Of a DNA stretch of 20,160 nt, positions 1-7,900 are shown piece after piece (position 1 is the stretch's first letter; every line of letters starts with the position of its first letter). The translations under genes were made by a program, and so were the position numbers. Location: positions 1 through 20,160 of the forward strand of contig JACJZH010000023.1 in assembly GCA_020635695.1 (NCBI GenBank), written 5' to 3'. The notes under the pieces were generated by a model. It saw nothing but the letters and a program-made list of their open reading frames with translations. It was not told where the DNA came from and ran no database searches. This stretch comes from Flavobacteriales bacterium. Its GTDB lineage: Bacteria; Bacteroidota; Bacteroidia; Flavobacteriales_F; PHOS-HE28.

Positions 1-1038
1 TCAGTCCTTCACGAAGGGGTAGTCGGGGGTCTGGTAAACGTCCTCGTACAGGGCCGAGGGATCGGGCAGCGGGCTTTCCTCCGCGAAGGTGACGGCCTCG
101 GCCACTTCCTGCTTCACGGCCTCGTCCCAGGCCTCCATCTCCTTCTCGGTGGCCCACTTCTTCTCCAGCAGGGTGTGCCGCACCTCCTCGATGGGGTCCT
201 GCTTGCGGTAGCCCTCCACCTCCTCCTTGGTGCGGTACTTCTGGGGGTCGCTCATGCTGTGGCCCTTGTACCGGTAGGTCTTCATCTCCAGCAGGATGGG
301 GCCGTTGCCCGCCCGCACATGCTCACAGGCGCGGGCGTAGGCATCATGCACATCGGCGCAGCGCATGGCGTTCACGGCCTCGCCGGGCATGTCGTAGCTC
401 TCGCCGAGGGTGTAGAGCTCCTGCACGTTGCTGGTGCGCTCCACGCTGGTGCCCATGGCGTAGTTGTTGTTCTCGATCACGAAGATGACCGGGAGCTTCC
501 AGGTCATGGCCATGTTGAAGGTCTCGTGCAGGATGCCCTGCCGCACGGCGCCGTCGCCCATCATGCAGATGGTCACGTGGTCCTCCTTCCGGTACTTGTC
601 CGCGAAGGCGATGCCGGCGCCCAGGGCGATCTGCCCGCCCACGATGCCGTGGCCACCGAAGAGGTTCCGCTCCTTGTCGAAGTAGTGCATGGAGCCGCCC
701 TTGCCCTTGCTGGTGCCGGTGGTCTTGCCGTAGAGTTCGGCCATCACGTTCTTCGCCGGGGTGCCAAGCACCAGCGGGTGGCAGTGGTCGCGGTAGCCGG
801 TGATCACCCGGTCCGTGGGCCGGATGGCGGTGACCATGCCGGCGAGGATGGCCTCCTGCCCGATGTACAGGTGGCAGAACCCGCCGAACTTCTGCATGGT
901 GTACAGCTGCCCGCACTTCTCCTCGAAGCGCCGCATCAGCAGCATGTCCTTGAACCAGCGCAGGTGGGTCTCCTTGCCGTGGCCGGCCTCACCGCCGCCC
1001 TTGGGAGCGGACTTCTTCTTCGCGGTCTTCGTGCTCAT
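1..1038 (-). CDS. pdhA: Pyruvate dehydrogenase E1 component, alpha subunit
   Basis: Thiamine-diphosphate-dependent alpha subunit of pyruvate dehydrogenase E1, which decarboxylates pyruvate and passes the acetyl group to lipoyl-E2. The 345-residue product carries the TPP/Mg motif GDGAVRQG at 161-168 closing with ENNNYAM at 189-195, and the loop YRYKGHSMSDP at about 255-265 that matches the phosphorylation-loop region of E1 alpha proteins. Length fits the family. I chose the ATG at 1038: the frame stays open far upstream, but that extension crosses cdd and resembles nothing. A -7 element (1057-1064) lies just ahead of this ATG. The N-terminus is a Lys/Ala/Gly-rich tail of about 22 residues before the conserved fold begins. 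The stop codon is the first three bases of the window, so the usual E1-beta/E2 genes, if adjacent, lie outside it. A branched-chain 2-oxoacid E1 alpha is the alternative, but the sequence reads as PDH. Confidence 0.93.
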   Translation of the reverse strand: MSTKTAKKKSAPKGGGEAGHGKETHLRWFKDMLLMRRFEEKCGQLYTMQKFGGFCHLYIGQEAILAGMVTAIRPTDRVITGYRDHCHPLVLGTPAKNVMAELYGKTTGTSKGKGGSMHYFDKERNLFGGHGIVGGQIALGAGIAFADKYRKEDHVTICMMGDGAVRQGILHETFNMAMTWKLPVIFVIENNNYAMGTSVERTSNVQELYTLGESYDMPGEAVNAMRCADVHDAYARACEHVRAGNGPILLEMKTYRYKGHSMSDPQKYRTKEEVEGYRKQDPIEEVRHTLLEKKWATEKEMEAWDEAVKQEVAEAVTFAEESPLPDPSALYEDVYQTPDYPFVKD

Positions 1039-1056
1039 GCGCGTGGACTGAAAGGG

Positions 1057-1064
1057 CAAATATA
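1057..1064 (-). promoter_or_regulatory. Bacteroidota -7 element for pdhA
   Basis: On the minus strand these bases read TATATTTG, an exact match to the phylum's TAnnTTTG consensus, 18 bp upstream of the pdhA ATG and just outside the cdd stop codon. No TTG -33 element is visible at the expected distance. It suggests that pdhA has its own promoter rather than relying only on cdd read-through. Confidence 0.6.
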
Positions 1065-1073
1065 CAGGGGGCC

Positions 1074-1574
1074 TCAGGGAGCCTCCGGACCCTGGCCGGG
1101 CAGGAAGGAGGCATCGAACGAGAGGGGCAGCAGGTCGCGGCAGCGCTTCACCTCCCACACCGGTCCGCCGGGCACGGTCATGAGCAGCCGTACCGCACCG
1201 CCCTGCCGGTGTTCCTGTTCCACCAGGGCCTGCCGGCAGATGCCGCAGGGGGTCACCGGGCGGCCCGGATCGCCGGAGGGCACGGCGATGGCCATCACCT
1301 CCACACGGCCCTTGGGATCGGAGGCCATGGCCGCGTGCAGGGCCGTGCGCTCGGCGCAGATGCCCGCGGGAAAGCTGGCGTTCTCCTGGTTGTTGCCGGA
1401 AACCACCCGGCCATCGGCCAGGCGCAGGGCGGCACCCACCTGGAAGCGGGAATAGGGGGCGTAGGCCCGGCCCGCCGCCGCCACGGCCTGCGCCACCAGG
1501 TCGCGGTCGCTGGCGACCAGGTCCTCCGCGTCGTGCGCGTGGAACTCCAGAATGGCGCGGTGGGTCTGCGTCAT
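1074..1574 (-). CDS. cdd: Cytidine deaminase
   Basis: Zinc-dependent deaminase converting cytidine/deoxycytidine to uridine/deoxyuridine in pyrimidine salvage. The 166-residue product shows the substrate motif NNQENASFPAG (61-71), the zinc/catalytic motif CAERTA (Cys73, Glu75) and the second zinc motif PCGICRQ (Cys110, Cys113). This is the standard homotetrameric CDA layout, slightly longer than the usual 130-150 residues because of an N-terminal extension of about 25 residues. The ATG at 1574 is preferred because the frame runs open upstream only across the divergent VTC gene, and a -7-like element sits 13 bp upstream. It is followed after 35 bp by pdhA on the same strand, so the two may be partly co-transcribed. 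Confidence 0.93.
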   Translation of the reverse strand: MTQTHRAILEFHAHDAEDLVASDRDLVAQAVAAAGRAYAPYSRFQVGAALRLADGRVVSGNNQENASFPAGICAERTALHAAMASDPKGRVEVMAIAVPSGDPGRPVTPCGICRQALVEQEHRQGGAVRLLMTVPGGPVWEVKRCRDLLPLSFDASFLPGQGPEAP

Positions 1575-1586
1575 GGCCCTTTCGGG

Positions 1587-1594
1587 CGAAGGTA
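1587..1594 (-). promoter_or_regulatory. Probable -7 element for cdd
   Basis: On the minus strand this reads TACCTTCG, one mismatch from TAnnTTTG, 12-20 bp upstream of the cdd start. It lies back to back with the -7 element of the divergent VTC gene (1629-1636) inside a 75-bp intergenic region. The variant TAnnTTCG also appears in front of porU. Confidence 0.45.
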
Positions 1595-1628
1595 CGTGGC
1601 CGCCACACGCCGCACGGCACGGGATGGC

Positions 1629-1636
1629 TAGATTTG
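1629..1636 (+). promoter_or_regulatory. -7 element for the VTC-domain gene
   Basis: TAGATTTG matches TAnnTTTG exactly and ends 13 bp before the ATG at 1650, so the predicted transcript would have a leader of only a few bases. No TTG is seen at the -33 distance. Confidence 0.55.
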
Positions 1637-1649
1637 GTGCCCTTTCCGC

Positions 1650-2414
1650 ATGGAGCACACCAGCCCTGTCATTGCCCGCTTCCGCCCCATCGGCCTGGCC
1701 GAGATGGACGCCGTGCGCCTGCAGGACCGGGTGGACACCAAGTACGTGTTCCCGGCCGAACGGCTGGATGCCGTGCTGGAGGAACTGCTGCCCCACTACC
1801 GCGTGCTGGAAGTGGACGGCGTACGGGGCACCGACTACCGGAGCCTGTACTACGACACCGAGGACCTGCACAGCTTCCACGATCACCACAACGGCCGGGT
1901 GCGGAGGTCCAAGGTGCGCTACCGGGAATACCTGGGCAGCGGGCTGTGCTTCCTGGAGGTGAAGCGCAAGACCGGCCGGGGCCGGACCGACAAGGTGCGC
2001 CGGCAGGTGGAGGCCATCCCGGAACGCATGCCGGAAGACCATGCCAGCTACGTGCGTGAGGCCTCCGGCAACGACGCCCCGCTGCACCCCACGCTCTGGA
2101 ACCGCTTCACCCGCCTGACGCTCGTGCGCGAAGACCGGCCCGAACGGCTGACCCTGGACCTGGGCCTGCGTTTCCATGCACCCGGCACCCCGCCCGGCGA
2201 TGCCGTGGAACTGGGCGGCCTGGTGGTGGCCGAGGTGAAGCAGGCGCGCGCCGACCGCACCTCCCCCTTCGTGCGCGCCATGCGGCGCATGGGACGCCGC
2301 CCGGGCGGCATGAGCAAGTACTGCGTGGGCATGTTGACCCTGCACCCCGGCCTCAAGTACAACAACTTCAAGCCCGTGCTCCGGGACCTGGAGCGCACCC
2401 GCAACGCCGCCTGA
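1650..2414 (+). CDS. VTC-domain polyphosphate polymerase-like protein
   Basis: Resembles the VTC catalytic domain (triphosphate tunnel metalloenzyme fold) that makes polyphosphate from ATP in the yeast Vtc4 complex. The 254-residue product has the tunnel signature in order: DRVDTKYVFP (26-35), YRSLYYDTED (63-72), basic strand RVRRSKVRYREY (83-94), acidic/basic strand FLEVKRKTGRGRTDK (101-115), LTLD (167-170), VVAEVKQ (192-198) and GGMSKYCVGM (219-228). These alternating Lys/Arg and Glu residues are what the family uses to bind phosphate and metal. It has no SPX domain and no membrane segment of its own; the next gene, 2 bp away, supplies the membrane part. The ATG at 1650 is just behind a -7 element. 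Polyphosphate synthesis is inferred from the family and has not been shown for this protein. Confidence 0.85.
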   Translation: MEHTSPVIARFRPIGLAEMDAVRLQDRVDTKYVFPAERLDAVLEELLPHYRVLEVDGVRGTDYRSLYYDTEDLHSFHDHHNGRVRRSKVRYREYLGSGLCFLEVKRKTGRGRTDKVRRQVEAIPERMPEDHASYVREASGNDAPLHPTLWNRFTRLTLVREDRPERLTLDLGLRFHAPGTPPGDAVELGGLVVAEVKQARADRTSPFVRAMRRMGRRPGGMSKYCVGMLTLHPGLKYNNFKPVLRDLERTRNAA

Positions 2415-2416
2415 CC

Positions 2417-3076
2417 ATGATCGCTTCCGTGAAGCTCTTCGGCATGAAGCTCTTTGATGAGGACCTCTGGGAGCTCCTCTTCAAGTTCGGGCTGGACCTG
2501 CTCGTGCTCTTCGTGCTCATCCGGGTCATCTACTACCCCATCCACCGGAAGAAGGACTACCTCTTCACCTACTTCCTGTTCAACATCCTGATCTTCTTCC
2601 TCTGCGTGCTGCTGAACAACGTGAAGCTCAGCATCGGCTTCGCCTTCGGCCTGTTCGCCATCTTCGGCATCCTGCGCTACCGCACCGAGCAGATCGGCAT
2701 CAAGGACATGACCTACCTGTTCTCGGTGATCACCCTGGCGGTGATCAACGCGCTGGTGAGCAAGAAGGTCAGCATCGCCGAACTGGTCTTCACCGACGGC
2801 ATGATCCTGCTGGTGACCTACGTGCTGGAGCACCTCTGGCTCACGCGCCACGAGGCCATGAAGCAGCTGATCTACGAACGCATCGACCTGGTGAAGCCCG
2901 GCCGCCGGCAGGAACTGCTGGACGACCTGAACGAGCGCATCGGCATCAAGGTGAGCCGCGTGGAGGTGGGCCGCTACGACCTGCTGCGGGACACCGTGCA
3001 GCTGCGCGTGTTCTACTTCGAGGACGAACAGGACCACCGCAGCTTCAACGAGCTGGCCGCGGACGACGACGATTGA
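2417..3076 (+). CDS. DUF4956 family integral membrane protein
   Basis: A 219-residue protein with about five hydrophobic segments (roughly 18-40, 49-66, 72-87, 99-114 and 122-142) followed by a soluble C-terminal domain (about 145-205) and an acidic tail ending in DDDD. The stretch FGILRYRTEQIGIKDMTYLF (83-102), between two membrane segments, is the family hallmark of DUF4956. These proteins commonly sit beside bacterial VTC-domain proteins, as here with a 2-bp spacing. The inferred role is a membrane anchor or channel for the polyphosphate polymerase, analogous to the membrane domain of yeast VTC subunits. No catalytic motif is visible. It converges on ispF with only 3 bp between the stop codons. 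Confidence 0.8.
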   Translation: MIASVKLFGMKLFDEDLWELLFKFGLDLLVLFVLIRVIYYPIHRKKDYLFTYFLFNILIFFLCVLLNNVKLSIGFAFGLFAIFGILRYRTEQIGIKDMTYLFSVITLAVINALVSKKVSIAELVFTDGMILLVTYVLEHLWLTRHEAMKQLIYERIDLVKPGRRQELLDDLNERIGIKVSRVEVGRYDLLRDTVQLRVFYFEDEQDHRSFNELAADDDD

Positions 3077-3079
3077 GGA

Positions 3080-3562
3080 TCAGGCCCGCACCAGCAGGGC
3101 CACCGCATGGGCGCACACGCCCTCCCCGCGGCCAACGAAGCCCATGCCTTCGTTGGTGGTGGCCTTGATGCCCACGGCGGAAAGGTCGATGCCCAGGATG
3201 CCGGCGATGGTCTCGCGCATGGCGGACACGTGGGGCTTGATCTTGGGCTTCTCCAGCACCAGCGTGGCGTCCACGTTGCCCACGGTCCAGCCGTCGGCGG
3301 AGATGATCTCCTTCACGCGGCGCAGCAGGTCGCGGCTGTCGGCGTCCTTCCAGGCGGCATCCGTGTCGGGGAAGTGGGTGCCGATATCGCCACTGCCGGC
3401 AGCGCCCAGGAGCGCATCACAGATGGCATGGAGCAGCACGTCGGCGTCCGAATGGCCCAGGGCGCCCTTCTCTGCGGGGACCTTCACACCGCCCAGCCAC
3501 AGGTCACGCCCCTCCACGAGGCGATGCACGTCGTACCCGTACCCGATGCGGAAGGGCGTCAT
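3080..3562 (-). CDS. ispF: 2-C-methyl-D-erythritol 2,4-cyclodiphosphate synthase
   Basis: Fifth enzyme of the non-mevalonate (MEP) isoprenoid pathway. It cyclises CDP-ME 2-phosphate to MEcPP with release of CMP. The 160-residue product has the zinc ligands in GYDVHRL (Asp11, His13) and His45 in LGHSDADVLLHAICDAL, with His37-Ser38 at the substrate site. The CDP-binding end reads KATTNEGMGFVGRGEG. Length is exactly typical for the homotrimeric enzyme. The start codon lies 2 bp after the porV stop on the same strand, so it should be translated from the porV transcript; no separate promoter is visible. A housekeeping isoprenoid gene at the end of a secretion operon is functionally unlinked as far as the sequence shows. 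Confidence 0.95.
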   Translation of the reverse strand: MTPFRIGYGYDVHRLVEGRDLWLGGVKVPAEKGALGHSDADVLLHAICDALLGAAGSGDIGTHFPDTDAAWKDADSRDLLRRVKEIISADGWTVGNVDATLVLEKPKIKPHVSAMRETIAGILGIDLSAVGIKATTNEGMGFVGRGEGVCAHAVALLVRA

Positions 3563-3564
3563 TC

Positions 3565-4872
3565 CTAGCCCTCGTCCACGCCCTCCTTCTTCGGCTTGCC
3601 GTCGAAGCGGAAGCCCAGCGTGAAGCGCAGCGTATTGGCCAGCGGGCTCTGCTGCGTGTTGGCGATCAGGTAGCTGAGGTCCAGGGCGAACTTGCTGTAG
3701 CGCACACCGGCACCCAGGGTGAAGTACTTGCGGTTGCCCTTGGTGTAGTGCTCCCAGAAGTAGCCGGCGCGGAAGGCGAACTGCTGATCGTACCAGTATT
3801 CGAAGCCTCCCGCCAGATTGAACTCCCGCATCTCCTCGCGGAAGCGGCTCCCGTCCTCCACGATCACATTGCCGTTGTCATCGTAGCTCACGTTCCCGGG
3901 TGCGTCGCTGAAGGACTGGATGATGCCCTGGGCGACCCCCACGTTCGGGTCCTTGCCGCTGGCGATCACGAACTCACCCGTGGTGGGGTCGATCTCCACG
4001 GCCCCTGCGCTGTCCAGTTTGTAGATCGGCGGGGTGGGCACCAACAACTTGTTGATGTCCAGGTTGAAGGTGATGCTGTTGTACTGGTCCAGGTCCAGCG
4101 TGAAGGCCGGGCCCAACCGCATGTTCATCGGGATGAAGTCCTGCCGGGCCGTTTCCGTGTAGGACATCTTGGCCCCGATGTTCGAGATGTTCATCCCGAA
4201 GGAGAAGGTGCCCTCCTTGTCGCCCAGGTCAAGTTCCGGCTTCGTGTAGAAGAAGGACACGTCGGCCGCCACGGACTGGCCGGCCTTGGAGTTCGCCCCC
4301 TGCACGCTGATGCCACCGGTCAGGTTGCTGTTGATGTAGCGGATCGCGATGCCCCCCGAGAAGTAGTCGCTGAACTGCTGGGAGAACGCCAGGTCCACCG
4401 CGAACTCGGTGGGCTTGAAGTCCCTGATCACCGCGCCGTTGATGTCGGTGAAGGTGATGTTGCCCAGGGAGAAGTAGCGGAGCGAACCGCCGATGGCGCT
4501 GCGCTTGTTGCTGAGCTTCTTGTAGCCGGCCAGGTAGGCCAGGCTCATGTCCGGGACCAGGTTCCTCAACCACGGGGAGTAGCTCATGCTGAACTCGCCC
4601 TCCATTTCCGAGAACGCCAGTTTGGCCGGGTTCCAGTGGATCGCGTTCGCGTCCGGTGAAACGGCCACGCCCGCATCCCCCATGCCCCCGGCCCGGCTGT
4701 CGGGAGAGATCATGAGAAAGGGGACCGCCGTGGTGATGGTATTGATCTGGTCGTCACACTCCTGCCCCGAAATGGCGTTGGTGCAACCACTGGAGATCTG
4801 GCCTCGGACCAGGAACGGAGCGGGCAGCAACAAGGCCGTCGCCAGGATGGCGCGTACGGTCGATCGGGTCAT
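3565..4872 (-). CDS. porV: Type IX secretion outer-membrane protein PorV (LptO)
   Basis: Outer-membrane beta-barrel of the FadL-like PorV family. It collects T9SS cargo from the translocon and delivers it to PorU for removal of the C-terminal sorting signal. The 435-residue product starts with a signal peptide (about residues 1-24, ending near VRGQ). The N-terminal block TAVPFLMISPDSRAGGMGDA, followed by NAIHWNPAKLAF, is the family signature. Amphipathic beta-strand patterning runs to the C-terminal LRFTLGFRFDG. A short charged tail (KPKKEGVDEG) follows. The ATG at 4872 sits 28 bp behind an exact -7 element, so porV has its own promoter although it also lies 63 bp downstream of porU on the same strand. 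ispF follows at 2 bp. Confidence 0.93.
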   Translation of the reverse strand: MTRSTVRAILATALLLPAPFLVRGQISSGCTNAISGQECDDQINTITTAVPFLMISPDSRAGGMGDAGVAVSPDANAIHWNPAKLAFSEMEGEFSMSYSPWLRNLVPDMSLAYLAGYKKLSNKRSAIGGSLRYFSLGNITFTDINGAVIRDFKPTEFAVDLAFSQQFSDYFSGGIAIRYINSNLTGGISVQGANSKAGQSVAADVSFFYTKPELDLGDKEGTFSFGMNISNIGAKMSYTETARQDFIPMNMRLGPAFTLDLDQYNSITFNLDINKLLVPTPPIYKLDSAGAVEIDPTTGEFVIASGKDPNVGVAQGIIQSFSDAPGNVSYDDNGNVIVEDGSRFREEMREFNLAGGFEYWYDQQFAFRAGYFWEHYTKGNRKYFTLGAGVRYSKFALDLSYLIANTQQSPLANTLRFTLGFRFDGKPKKEGVDEG

Positions 4873-4900
4873 GGAATGGACGGTTCTCGGAAAAGGACGG

Positions 4901-4908
4901 CAAATATA
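4901..4908 (-). promoter_or_regulatory. -7 element for porV
   Basis: On the minus strand this reads TATATTTG, identical to the pdhA element and a perfect TAnnTTTG match, in the 63-bp gap between porU and porV. It implies an internal promoter that would let porV-ispF be expressed apart from porU. Confidence 0.6.
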
Positions 4909-4935
4909 CGGGTCTACCCCGGCCTTTATTGTGTA

Positions 4936-7900
4936 TCAGCGCAGGATCACGAGCTTCTCGAAGACCTCCGCTTCATCGCCTTCAGGGGTCCGCACACCCA
5001 GCCGGTACACGTACACCCCACGCCCAAGCTTGTCGCCGAAGTCGTCCAGTCCGTCCCAGGCCAGAGGCTCCGAGCGGAAGCCCTCGCAGGCCACCTGGCG
5101 GCCGATGGTCTTCACCAAGCGCCCGCTCACGGTGAACACCTGCACTTTCACGTCCAGGGTGGAGCACGGTCGGTTGTGTTCGAAGAAGAACTCGGTGTAG
5201 GTGGTGAAGGGGTTGGGATAGTTCAGTACGTGGGCCAGCGCCAACTCCTCGCTCGCCGCCACCACGAACTCGGTGAAGGCCTCGGCGCTGTTGTTGTACA
5301 CATCCCAGGCCTTGAGCCGCAGGGTGTGCTCCCCTTCGGCCAGGTCACTGAACCGGTAGCGCACTTCGCCGCTCTTGTAGGTGTCCAGGTCGGCCTCGTA
5401 GAAATCGTTCAGCACCAGGCTCTGATCGGTGTTCTCGTCCAGCACCGCCACCAGGTCGTGCCCGATGCTGTTCCCCAGGGTGTTGATGCCGTTCTCATCG
5501 AACAGCCGGGCGAAGAGCAGTGGGTCCTCGTTGGTGATGCCACCCCGCACGAAGCGGTCGTCGTTCAGGAACAGGTCGATCTCGGGACCCACCTCGTCCT
5601 CGGCCACGTCCGTCGCGGTCCCACCCACGATGGGGTCGTTGGTATAGCCCATGCCGTTCTGGTCCAGGCTTTCCACGTACACCGAGATCCGTCCGGGTCC
5701 GAACTGGTAGGCGATGTCCTTGGGCACCACGAAGGTGAAGGAGAACTCGCCGTTCGTCACGGTCACCTTGCCCCGGTAGATCACGTTCTTCCGAAGCCCG
5801 AACGGGAAGGGGCCACCACCGTCGTTCGCGAGGGTGTACTGCTGCACCTTCTTGTCGTACACCGTCGGGATGGCCAGTCCGTTGAATCCGGTCAGATGCA
5901 CGCCCTGCAGGTCCGTCACCCGGCCCCGTACCCGCACCGTGCTGAGCGCGCGGAGCGTGTCCACGGGCGTGCCCAGGGTGTCCTCCACGGCCAGGATCTC
6001 CACCCGCATGCGCGGGACGGCCAGGCGCAGCGAGGGGTCACCCAGCAGGGCGAAGTTCCGGTGATTGGTCTGGTTGGGTTGTGCTGAACTGATGTCCCGC
6101 TTGGTCTGGCGGAACATGTCGCCCAGGCGCATGGCCTCACCAAGCTCGTTCAGGGGTTCGAACGCATGGTCGAAGAAGAACCCGGACAACACGAAGTTCG
6201 GCTGGGAGAAGGCGATCCGTGTGGTGGTCATCAGACCGATCCCTCCGCCGTTCGGGTTCAACAGGACGAATTCGCCCGCCGAGGTGCGCGCGGGATCGTC
6301 CCACCGGGAGAACTCGCAGGTGGCGGTCATGAACAGCGGCAACCTGTCGGCGTTCGTCCACCCGAGAATGGTGCTGTTGTCCAGGAAGCGTTCATGGGCC
6401 CAGCCCACTTCGCCGCCGTGCCCCACGTAGTTCACCAGCAGAGCGCCCTTCTGCACCCGTTCCCGCAGCTCCTCCTGGGCTTCCGGATAGCGCTCCCCGC
6501 CCGGCGTGCTGTACTGTTGGTAGGCGTCCAGGTAGATCTTGGAGATGTTGAGCTCGGGATGCTCGTTCTCCACCCGCGTGGCCAGCGCATCGCTCTGGCT
6601 CATGTGGATGATCCCCTCGAATCCGTCACCTTCCTGATCGTCGCTGGCGAACACCGTGAGCACCCGCCAATCGTTGGCGCCACCATCGCCGTCCGCGGAA
6701 CAGACCTGCCCCCCGCTGCTCAGCAGCTGAAGCCGGTCGTAGTTCAACAGCTTCGCCAGTACCTGGCCCGCCAGTTCCTTGCTATGCACCGGAAGACGGC
6801 CGATCCCGATGTCCACCAGATCGCTCGGCGACTCCCCCTCCGCATCATCCAGCAGCCCGAAATAGTCATCCGAGGTGTAGGAATCGATGATCTTGTACGA
6901 GTTGGCCGTCTGATAGCTCGGGATGTAGTTCTGGTTCCCCGAGGACACGGTGATGTTGTTGTAGGACCCGTCCCCGAACAGCAGCAGGTACCGGGGCATC
7001 AGCATCGGGTCCGAGCCGGCCCGGTCATAGAGCATCTTCATGAACCGCTTGATCGCGGTCGCATCGCGCTGACCCGAGCTGAACTCGTTGTAGATCTGCT
7101 GGGGCGTCACGACCAGCGCGCTGAGCCCTTCGGACATCCTCCGGTCCGCCAGCTGCTGGGCCTCGCTCCGGAAGATGGGAGGCGCCACGACCACCAGGTC
7201 CATGGGCGGCTGGATGGCGTGCAGGTCCTGGTTCATCACCTTGCCGGCGAACGTGGGCGACTTGGCACCCGAGCTCCGGAAGGCCACGAAGCTTCGGAGG
7301 CTGTCCGTGGCCATCCGGAAGGAACGGTCGGACCCGGATACGGTGAGGGGGACGTTCCGGACCTGGGTGGGATCGGTGATCTCCCAGACCCGGTGGATGT
7401 TCTGGCCCTGCTGGACCGTGAACTCCGTGATGTGGCCGACTCCGACCGTGGCCAGGTCCCTGAACGACACCTGGTCCCCCACGAACACGAGGTCCCTCCT
7501 GCAGTTCAACTCCAACCAGTTCATCCAGCCCACGCTGGTCACCGGATCGTACTTGTTGAAGGTCACGGAAACGGGCAGCGTACCCGCCGCGGTCTGAAAG
7601 CACATCACCCGGTTGCCCGGCCTTCCGTAATCACCGATGTAGCTGTCGGTGACCCCGGCGACCGGGAAGGTCTCGCTGACCCCGCCGGCGTTCACCGTCC
7701 AGGTGCTCGCATTGCCGGTGCCCAGTGTCCGGGACATCACGTCCACGGTCAGGCAGACCGGATGGTCCTGACGGACGAAGGGTATGGGGAAGCTGTAGTT
7801 GTAGGTGGTCACGTTGTCGAAGAGGTCACCATACCAGTTGCGCCCCGACTTGATCAGGTTCACCAGGTCCCGCTCGATGAACTGACGGTCATTGAAGGAG

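Noticed and set aside
1039..1620. Upstream extension of the pdhA frame through cdd
   Set aside because: It encodes Gly/Pro/Arg-rich sequence antisense-free but overlapping cdd, and the family N-terminus and -7 element place the start at 1038.
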